Below, one piece after another: positions 63,866-64,000 of a stretch of 64,000 bases of DNA (position 1 is its first letter; each line of letters opens with the position of its first letter). The notes under the pieces are model-generated. The model ran no database searches, was not told the DNA's origin, and was given only the letters and a program-made list of their open reading frames with translations. The stretch comes from Pararhodobacter sp. (GTDB lineage: Bacteria > Pseudomonadota > Alphaproteobacteria > Rhodobacterales > Rhodobacteraceae). The translations under genes were made by a program, and so were the position numbers. Location of the stretch: NCBI GenBank assembly GCA_020832545.1, contig JAFIEK010000020.1, positions 1 to 64,000 on the forward strand. The letters run 5' to 3'.

Positions 63866-64000
63866 TCAGCTCAACGCGCCGCGGCTATGGCCGAGCGCCG
63901 ATTGCATGGTGCGCACCACCACAAAGGCATCGCGCAGGTGGCTGCGCTCAAAATCCGACAGATCCGAGGGCGCAAGAAAGTTGTCCGGTCTGCGCCCGGC
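63866..64000 (-). CDS. C-terminal end of a probable DUF294 nucleotidyltransferase-like protein (partial)
   Basis: The last 44 codons of a gene that runs off the window. The visible part includes NFLAPSDLSDFERSHLRDAF and VVVRTMQSALGH before the TGA at 63866-63868. This ending is what I expect from cyclic-nucleotide/CBS-domain proteins with a DUF294 nucleotidyltransferase-like domain and a DUF294 C-terminal domain, which are often next to DnaQ-type exonuclease genes. The identification rests on a short segment and on gene context. Confidence 0.55.
   Translation of the reverse strand, partial: AGRRPDNFLAPSDLSDFERSHLRDAFVVVRTMQSALGHSRGALS

Overview
The window is high-GC DNA from an alphaproteobacterium, most likely a member of the Rhodobacteraceae (Rhodobacterales). 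The evidence is a PccR-type (ScfR) regulator with propionyl-CoA carboxylase and methylmalonyl-CoA mutase genes, a choXWV transporter divergent from betIBA, a ferredoxin-VI-type protein next to the DnaA regulator HdaA, an RNase P RNA of bacterial class A, and a dispersed GC-rich intergenic element of a kind I associate with this family. The first 52 bases are a pure C run and look like an assembly or sequencing artefact at a contig end. No CRISPR array, tRNA, rRNA operon, insertion sequence or prophage gene was seen; this is mostly core chromosome with a few accessory patches.

Layout. 1-3.2 kb: rpmG, a polyprenyl-phosphate sugar transferase, rnpB and riboflavin synthase, all on the minus strand. 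3.4-8.0 kb (plus): an incomplete capsule set (KpsS, a Wza-like export lipoprotein, KpsC). 8.3-14 kb: a small peptidoglycan-binding lipoprotein, then 2Fe-2S ferredoxin, hdaA, ppk and ppx. 14-15.9 kb (minus): a TerB/J-domain protein, a GNAT acetyltransferase and a glyoxalase-like protein. 15.9-28.2 kb: the methylmalonyl-CoA pathway (mutase, pccA, pccB) interleaved with small lipoproteins and hypothetical genes, plus a medium-chain oxidoreductase, a Bcr/CflA-type efflux protein and the regulator PccR. TTTGCAAA-type sites lie before pccB and pccR. 28.2-36 kb: DUF465 and hemerythrin proteins, then betABI (minus) facing away from choXWV (plus), with a BetI-like operator between them.

36-45.6 kb: a CAP-domain protein, two EamA transporters, a nitroreductase, an SLC13/TrkA-C transporter, YmdB phosphodiesterase, thrS and two alpha/beta hydrolases. 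45.6-50.2 kb is the least ordinary stretch: an AT-richer two-repeat secreted protein, serS, an ECF sigma factor with a DUF6768 membrane partner, and a second unknown secreted protein. 50.2-60.6 kb: gatC and gatA, an Excalibur-like lipoprotein coupled to an AmpD-like amidase, DUF3422, the YcjF/YcjX pair, an NAD(P)-binding epimerase-like protein, truA and an orphan TRAP substrate-binding protein.

60.8-64 kb (minus) carries the most interesting unit: a membrane sensor with a PAS domain and a histidine-kinase-like region lacking its phospho-histidine, fused to a DEDDh (DnaQ-type) exonuclease. It overlaps a single-domain response regulator gene, followed upstream by a small membrane protein and the 3' end of a probable DUF294 nucleotidyltransferase-like gene cut by the window edge. 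The likely physiology is a heterotroph that assimilates propionate, takes up and oxidises choline to glycine betaine, stores polyphosphate and makes a Kdo-linked capsule.
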